Assembly: GCF_000004195.4 (NCBI RefSeq)
Contig: NC_030677.2
Coordinates: 175,448,019 to 175,512,018, forward strand
From: Xenopus tropicalis
Taxonomy: Eukaryota > Chordata > Amphibia > Anura > Pipidae
Length of the DNA stretch: 64,000 nt
Direction: 5' to 3'
The notes beneath the pieces were generated by a model. The model worked only from the letters and a program-made list of their open reading frames with translations, did no database searches and had not been told where the DNA came from. This document shows, in pieces, positions 25,901 through 34,900 of the stretch. The translations under genes were made by a program, and so were the position numbers. The first letter of the stretch is position 1. Each line of letters opens with the position of its first letter.

Positions 25901-28900
25901 GCCTGTTTTTTAGTGGGCCGCCTCTGTTCGCGGCCACTGTAAAAAAATGCGGCGTAAAGGAAGGGCCCCTTGAAGAAAGACGTGTATAAAAGCGTTGCGC
26001 TTGTGGGGACTCGGAGGAAAGTGTCACGCAGAAAGGTGCGAATGAACACGCTGCGCATATAAAGACGCGAATGAACGCGCGCCATGCGCACCCCAACACC
26101 ACCCCCGGTCCGTGGAAAAATTTTCGTGCTTGACACCGGCCCTTGGTGCTAAAAAGGTTGGGGACCACAGTTTTAGAACATTACTTGATTTCAACTCAGT
26201 AGGGCCCATTAATTGTTCTTCTTCTGTACAAGATGCAAGAGTCTGATGAAGTATGGGGAGGTAAAATTAACCTATACAATACTGTTCTGACGCTATTCTA
26301 ATGCAATTCTGCATTACAAGGGAGGTTCGCCTTTAAGATAACATTTAGTATGTTATATAATGGCCATTTCTAAGCAACTTTTCAATTGGTCTTTATTACT
26401 TATTTTATATTGTTTTTGAATTATTTGCCTTCTAGTTCTGACTCTTTCCATTTTTCAAATGGGGGTCACTGACTCTGGCAGCCAAAACACTATTTCTCTT
26501 CGAGGCCACAATTTTGTTTTTCTATTCAGGTCCTCTGCTATTCATATACCAATCTCTCATTCAAACCACTCCCTGGTTGCTAAAGTAATTTGAACCCTAG
26601 CAACCAGATAACAGCTAAAACTGCAAACTGGAGATTTGCTGGACAAAAAGTGAGTTGCAAATTGTCTTAGAATATTACACTCTACATAATACTAAACCTT
26701 AACTCAAAGGTGGAGAAATCCCTTTAACAAATTCTTCTATAGCATGGATAAAATTGGCCCCTAACTACTTGCATTATTGCCCCATCTGCCACTTATATAT
26801 AAAAATGCTCACAAAATACACTTACCTCTGATGCCTAACTTCCATTTTCATTTTTTGCTTTGGTGTTCGATCTCCGTGCCTAATCACTGCAATTACACAT
26901 CTGAGCTCCATCCTTTAAAATAATATAAAAAGGCAGAGGAATAAAAGAGCATAAATCAGGCATTGGCCACTATTGTCCCTCCAGCTATGGCCGAGCTTTA
27001 ACTGCCTGTGGATTGGGGAACTGAGTAGCAGGAATATGTATGTATTTCAATTGTGTTTTGGTATTAACCCCCCCCAGTTACTTACTTTGTTCCGGATGTG
27101 GTTGGAACAATGGGTATATCTTCTGCCTCCAGTGGTATGGACCATGGGATATGAAACTGAGGGGCGAGTTCTCTCATGATAATGTTTCTAAACAAATATT
27201 ATCAAAATTAAGCATATCATACCAATATCTACTGTGGCATTATAAAAAACAGATTATAACAATAACATTATAAAAAAATATAACAATAATTATAAAAATA
27301 TAACAGTAATGATATAGCTACATTTATATTCCCTGCACAGGTGATATACTCTACATAGCAGGGATCCCCAACCTTTTATATTTGGGAGCCACATTCAAAT
27401 GGAAAAAGTGTTGGGGAGTAACACAAGCATGGAAAAAGTTCCTTGGGGTGCAAATATGGCCTATAATTGGGTATTTGGTAGCCCCTATGTGGACTGGCAG
27501 CCTAAAGAAGGCTCTGTTTGGCTTTACACTGGGTTTTATGCAATCAACACTTGCCTCCTAACCAGAAATTCAAAAGTGAGCACCTACTTTGAGGCCACTG
27601 AGAGCAACATCCAAGGGGTTGGGGAGCAACATGTTGCTCCTGAACCCCTGTTAGCGATCACTGCTCTATAGCAATGGTTATCAATCTGTGAAGCTAAACC
27701 CACTAATGCAGCATATGAAGGCCAATAAAAAGAGAAATCTGAAGGTGCATGCATATATACTGTATTGTATATCCTTTGAACTATAGAAGAATGGCTGAGG
27801 CTACCATGTTATTAGGCGGGGTGCACAAAAAAATGTTTTACTGGAAAGAAGAACCTGAATTTATGGAGTCTAAAAAACTTCTGATCTATTTGTAAAAAGC
27901 ACTGTTTATATTGTTTGCAAGAGGTAAACCTTGGAACTGCATGGGGACCTTATAAATTTGACTGATAACACATTGTTTTATATATTTATTTATAATTACG
28001 GCATAACCATTCATAATTTGATAACTCAATGAGTTACATCACAGTCACCAAGGAAGAGCAGTTATACTAATCTTTCTGCTCTCATGTTTAACAAAGCTGA
28101 ACAAATTCTCCAGCGCCCAGGGAAGAGGTTCAGTGAAGTATAATAAATATCACTTATGTAACATTTGCTGAAAGTTCTGATATTTTAAAGAATAATCAGA
28201 ATCAGGAGCAATATAAATCGAATTTGTAAAGAAGGTGACCTTTTATATTAGGAGAAATAAATAAGCTTTTGTTCAAGTTGTTATAAGTGGGTTACATGGA
28301 AATGAATTGGCGGTTGGTATGATGCATTTGGACTCAGGTGCTCAGGTGAACAGAGAATACACCAAGCCTGTGGGCTAAACTCCACAAGTGCTTTTAATCA
28401 GATTTTGTGGGTCAGATTTTATCTAATCTAGTCATACAACAGCATGAGATTTTGCAGGATCCTAAATGTTTTCTTTTGTTCTTGCATCTACATCCGTCAG
28501 TCAGTTTATTTACACCATCAGATTTTATTTCGACGGATGACGAATGTAGTTTACAGAGATTTTTCCATCAATCCCATTATATTTTGACTTACGCGACTAC
28601 ATCCAACTTGTCGGATGTGCTCTGTCAATCTGACAGCATCTGACAAAGTGCTTGTGGAGTTTATCTTTTTAAATACAGTCAATGCAGGTTTTTGGGGTTT
28701 TTTTTTTATAGGAGGAAAAGCTGCTAGTTAGAATGAGCTCCCAAATAACTGCCCATGAAGGACTTACCCAAGTATTTTGGCGCAGTCGTCATAATATTTC
28801 ATGGAATTTTTTACAAAGCTGAATCCATTTACATCACATACATAGGACTGTCCATTTGCACGTAACAAATCAAAACCACAGACTGTTTGCTGATGGAACA

Positions 28901-31900
28901 GAAATTCGTATTTATAATATTGGGTTAGGATTTAAGAAAGTTAATTAAAAATTTACAGAGGAAAAAAAATTACATCACAGACATGAGGGCTCCTTTACAT
29001 CTGCAAGTGCAGTGAGCAAAGAGCGATTTTGAGCATAATCGCTATCTTTTTTCCCAAGGATTCCAGTGTCATTGCAGTCCCAAGAGGGCACTGTGACTAA
29101 CACAATCGCATCCAATTCACCAAAATTAATGCAGCTGCACATACATTTCTTTGCAAATTGAAAGTGACTGCATGGAAGTGTGTCTGGTATAATTTGCAGT
29201 GTTCGGCATTAGTGACGTCTACTCCCAATTATTTAGTAGCTACACCTGGGTAAGGACATGGAAGTAGGACCAGGGTTCCTCTGCATCAATAGGCACAGCA
29301 GTGATTGATTCAGAGTGGAAGGCAGGGAGGACTCAGTGGTGGCAAGTGCAACTACAGTATATGGGAGTGCAAAGAGTGCATTTTGATGCAAGTACCTTTA
29401 ATTAATGGGGATTTACATGCAACTTGCTGCAAGGAAAAGGGCAGGAGCACAACTGACCTTGATCCCTTGATCTTAATAGAAATAACTATCCAATGTAAAT
29501 AGGGCACTGATATACGGATTATAAATTCCAGTATCTTTACAATATTAATGTAGGGGCTGTACAATGATATATTAGGGCTAGGGCACATCACATTTTCTAC
29601 CACTACAATGGTGATTGTTGCCCTCAAAAATGTTGCAGTGGGCAGCAGAGGAACCTGTGGAGTTTCCCAATCGATCCAGGTCAAAGAAAAAGGGTGTTTT
29701 GACCATCATTACAAGTAGTACAAACCCAGATGCCCTGTGTGTCATGACCCTTATTATTTGAAATACGAGTTTTAATCACTTGCCTGTAGTAGATCGCAAA
29801 ATCTATGTTATTACTGTCAAAAGCTTTGATCTATGACAATAAGTTAAATGATAGCACACATCATGGAAAGAAGAAAGAGCTGTGTCTGGGAAGGGGTTAA
29901 TGCAGGTAAGGTTACACTCTCACTATAATGAACATTCCAAAATTGTTGAGGTTTCCAAAAATAGACAGACAATCTTTTTGTTCTCTAGGAAATGTATATT
30001 TTCATCTACAGTTTCCAACACTAGCCTTTTGTCTGTAAAATAATGGCTTTGTGCAATTGTATATGTGCAAAGACTGGAGCCAACAGTGACCGTTTGTGCC
30101 ACTGTGCTAACCAACGACTCTGAAAGAAACAGGTGTGTTTCACTATTTCAAAGCCTTCCATGAAGAAACAGTCAAATGACAAATAACTGCTATCTGTTTA
30201 TCCAAGACAAATATTTATGTAGGGAAGGCTATTTGTTACTCTGTGCAGGCTAAACACACCCATATTAGCTGCTTCATTACTACAAAACACATATGAAGAC
30301 TAAAGGTGGCCATACACACACACCAATATTATTGTCGTTATAAGTTATGAACTGGAAGCTACTTTATGCACATTAGAAAGGCTGGGTGAAATTTGCCTTG
30401 TTGTATCCCCCCCCCCCCCCCCTAACCCTAGGGAGTGCCTTCACATCATTAGTATTACTGATAATTGGGAAAAGAATTTGTGCAGATATTGGATTGAATC
30501 CAGGAAGCAAGAATGAAAAGGTACCTTAGACCCAAATGACTTCATTCCCCCTTCTGTTTCAATGACACACATTCAATAAAGATATGTAGGATTAGTGTTA
30601 GCATGGGGTACTAACCTTAAAAGCAAGGCAGACTTTCCATGCAATTAACTTCTCTCTGGCATTCAGAATGACAGGATACCGTACTTCCTTTCCTTCACTA
30701 TCACGTTCTACCTTGCCATCCAAAGCGGGTGATTTCCGAGCCTCAGCATGCGCATAGTCTGGGCCAACGGTGTAAACCTACATATAGGGAATAAAGGCCT
30801 TATTCAGTTGTTTTGTAACACAAAAGTAAAAAAGGGGTGTTTACCATTCCATTGTTCTACTGTAGCATTTTTTCACAAAATTATTTAATAATTTATTTTG
30901 TTTTTTTTATTTTGCTTTTCCTGCACAAAAAAAAGCTGTTTCGTAGTGGAGCAGAGAAGTTACATTAGGATCTCATTCTGAAAGAAAGCAGAACTGTCAG
31001 TGCAGCCAGCTTAATGAGGCTATTAATGTAAATCTCAACCTTCCCATAACCTCTACAGAACAATAACATGTAACCATACCAGCACAAGCACCGGCCCTTA
31101 ACGGCAATCTAATGGAGGCAGAAGTCAAAAATAATCCTGGAGAGTTTTGTTTTCCTTTAAAAATAGTAAGACTATAAAATAGTAAAAGTTTTGCCCATAT
31201 TAACAAGATAATGCTGCAATATAAAGTGCCAAAAAGACATAGTACATAGGGAATGTTACAGTTCTGTTACACAGAATTAAAAGTGGCCTGGTTATCATCT
31301 GGTGCTGTGCACTTTAAACACAGATTTCTTAAGTTAATAAAATGGGTTAAAAAAGCTTCAGACTATACCTTCACATCAGTACCATCTGTTGGCATAAACT
31401 CTTCATAAATGTATGCCCCAGTCTTCCGTACACTGCTTTCTGGTGAATACACACTGCTCCGGCTGCCAATCTGAAACAGATAAGCAACAATCCTCAGTAT
31501 TGTGCAAGCACAATACAACCGAATAAAACACCTTTTTTATACTACAGGAAAAAGTAGCGCTTTTTAGCAACACCTGTATATAAACACAAGCAATCAAATA
31601 GGAAACCCTGCACGAGTTTACTAACTCAAGCCGTGTTTCGTGCTGAAAATGCTTGGCAATTTCTCTTGTTATGAAGCTTCAGCAGCTTTTAGGTACTTTT
31701 GACAGCTAGGGCAATCATAAATCAGGCCCTTAGTGAAATGCAACTCAAAAACGAATACTAATGTATTGATATTTAACATTCCTTATACAGTTGTCAGTAT
31801 AAAATGTTGGGGAGGAAAATTAAGATGCTAAAACACAAATTGGAAAAACCTACCTTTCTGAAAAGGCGCTGGCTGCCTCCACCAGCTGATGTTGGATAAT

Positions 31901-34900
31901 AAATGTAAACATTATGGTCCTCGGCACTAACTGGTTTTTCTACGAATGGCTTTTGAAATATTTCCCCGTTAACTTCAACATGATCTTCTCCTTCAATTAA
32001 ATTGCATTCTGGAACAATAAATGATACAGAAATAGTATTAAGTCTGTGGTGTCTGATCCTACTCAAGCTCTAACACTGTCATATCCAGTAACGTGCTCTG
32101 TGTATTTGCTTCCTTGCTGAATTGTATCTATTAAATACCATATCTAAGTGGGAGTGATATCTGCCACAGTATGATTATGTCCTGTCTTGTTTGTTTGTGC
32201 ACTTTCAAAAAGGTCTTTGTGTAGGCCTCCAGATAAAGTATTTTCTCCTACCTCTAAGCCCTGTGTTGTGCAGACCTTCACCACACACACATTATATATG
32301 TCTGGTCTGCTTACCTGCCATTACATACACACCAAAAAACTTTAAAGTCTTTAACTCAAAAAGATTGGACTGAGTTGTGCACTAAAATAGTATACACCGC
32401 CCAGCAAAATAAAACATATTGAATCTCGCCATAAGTTATACGCTCCGTCACCTAAGCTCTGTTCAGCCCTGTCAGATCCCATGACTGAATTCAGTAGCAG
32501 CACATAGGTGATGACATCTGCTTGGCAATATAAACAGAGTTCTGCTGCTGATAGTTACTCCATTATAATACAAAGCTAGCTGTACATAGATGGGAATTCA
32601 CAACAGCTGGAGCTGCTGCCACGTGCAATGAAGACACAATACTTCAAATTCCAGTTACTATTTTTTTTTTTGTCTGCTATTTTTGTCACACTTGAAAAAA
32701 TGTTGTTCGGAATGATGCCAGGAATATTAAAGCTTATCAGAAATGCATGCAATGTAGCTACAGATTCTTCACTGAATAAATAAAACTAGCTACAAAATCA
32801 GTTTTAATCACCTTTTGGGTACTTGTGTGTAATTTATGATAGAAAGATATAGATTTTTGTTTTAGCAAATTAGAACTTGTTAAGCTACAACAAGCTTACT
32901 GCAATTAGTTGCAATTGCCTGGGATATTATAAAGAATGACATCAAGTTAGCTTTCAAAAAGAACTCAAAGACTATTCAGAAGGTACCTAATTCCCAGTTG
33001 ACAGTCTGTGAGAAAATATTTCCACAATCGCCTGGAAAATGTAAAAATCAGGTTTCTACTGTATTAAGAATCAAGGAAGATGATCAAGTTTATTGATGTA
33101 GAAAAAATTGTTTTCTTTATTACGATTGTGTTTATTGCATCGAAATGAGTTAAAAAAAAAAAAAACCTTACCAGTCACAAACTTTACTTTTTAGGGAAAA
33201 TAATATAGACTGTGAAAAAAAAATGAAGTGGGACCACTACTAGAGATCCCATTGACAAGAATTAAAACATGAGCCAGTATGCCAGTTCCCATTCATATAC
33301 TTATTTAAATAAACCTTTGTTACACATACACTTATTACTTTAACATAAGCACTTTTAAAAACAATTAATACCAGTATATAAAATCAAAAGAATCAAATAA
33401 AAATATATATTAAAGTAAACAGACTGCAGGGTTTATTGGAGCACCCAGCTTATTTTAAAGATGCATTTAACTGTCATAATAACATTGTTCTGCACTAGAT
33501 TTCTGCTGAGTGAGCAGATTTCTCGAATCCACTGATGCAAAATGTAGGACATAATGCTATGGCTCTTTTTTCTTCACTTCAACCTACCTTCTGGTTTGTT
33601 AGGATCTCTATTAAGAACAGCATATCGGGGAAGCAGAATTCCCTCATTTTTCAGGATCCGATATACTTCTCTCCTAGGAAGAAAAAAAAGTTAGTTGTTT
33701 CTTAAGTTAGGTGTTTAACATTTGTTCGTATGTTATGTCCTGTTCCCAACACATTTTATATTCACTTATTTCAATAGAGTTATATGAAAAGAGGAACACT
33801 ACTAGAAAGAATATAAGATTAACCATACCTGTCTTGTATATGATACTGCAGATTCAAGTCATTGATTACAAATGGATTCCTGAGTTTGGCATATGCAACT
33901 GCTTTGTCCAACAGAAAGCCTTAAACATTAAAAGACATTTCATAAGCTCAGCTTTATTATCTTAGCAAGTTGAGGGGTATATTTATTTAAATACAGAAAT
34001 AGGATCTCACACAATATAAAATATAGCAGTACCCTTGTATCTTACTAAAACAACCCTACCTTTCTGACAGATTTTTTCCATACTCCATACTTGATAGCAA
34101 CTAAGCAAAACAAAACAGTCCTATCTGACCTTTTGAAATGATTCTTTAGCAGCCTTAAAGCATGGTCATCCACATTATGGATTAAAAACACCGAATAAAG
34201 ATTTTTATATTGTTAACTGTAGATCTCTGTCTGTCTACCTATCGTAGAACCATTGTTAATGATAGAAATCCATATCTAATGTAATCTAACGTTAAAAAAA
34301 ATGACTTTCTTTACCTATATATAAATTTGCTTTATAGATGAAAAATGCTTTAACCTGTACTTATCTATAGTCTCCTTAAAAATGATTTGAATGTTTCCTT
34401 CTGGTAGACATTACTGGTGCTGCTATTTTTAATGCAGGTTTAGATTCCCTGTCAGACAATCCTTCAATCCTATAAACCATATCAATCTATAATCCCAGAT
34501 ATGAACACAAGGTTGTTCTTGAAACACTGCACAGGACACTGCAATCTCTATGACCGATTATCTTTACTAGATGATGTGCATAACTGAGGCTGCAATGAAG
34601 ATTTAAGTAATTTAGCTTTGATCATTTGCTTGTGCAATGCATTTAGTTTTTGTATTTTTATACCTTAAACAATGCAATGAATGTTACCTAGTTTAGTTAA
34701 ATAGCTAGATTTGATATTTTAAAGTTTCAGCACTGTAATGAGATCCTTTCTCAAGCTTCTTGTAAGGCAGTTGCCCCAAATAATACATTTTCGCAGTATA
34801 AGTTATTGAAAAATCCTAGGAACTATGAGAATGGCTGTTTAGAGACACATTTGCCCCAATAACAGCACACCAATTCCTATAGACTACTAGGCCACACCTC

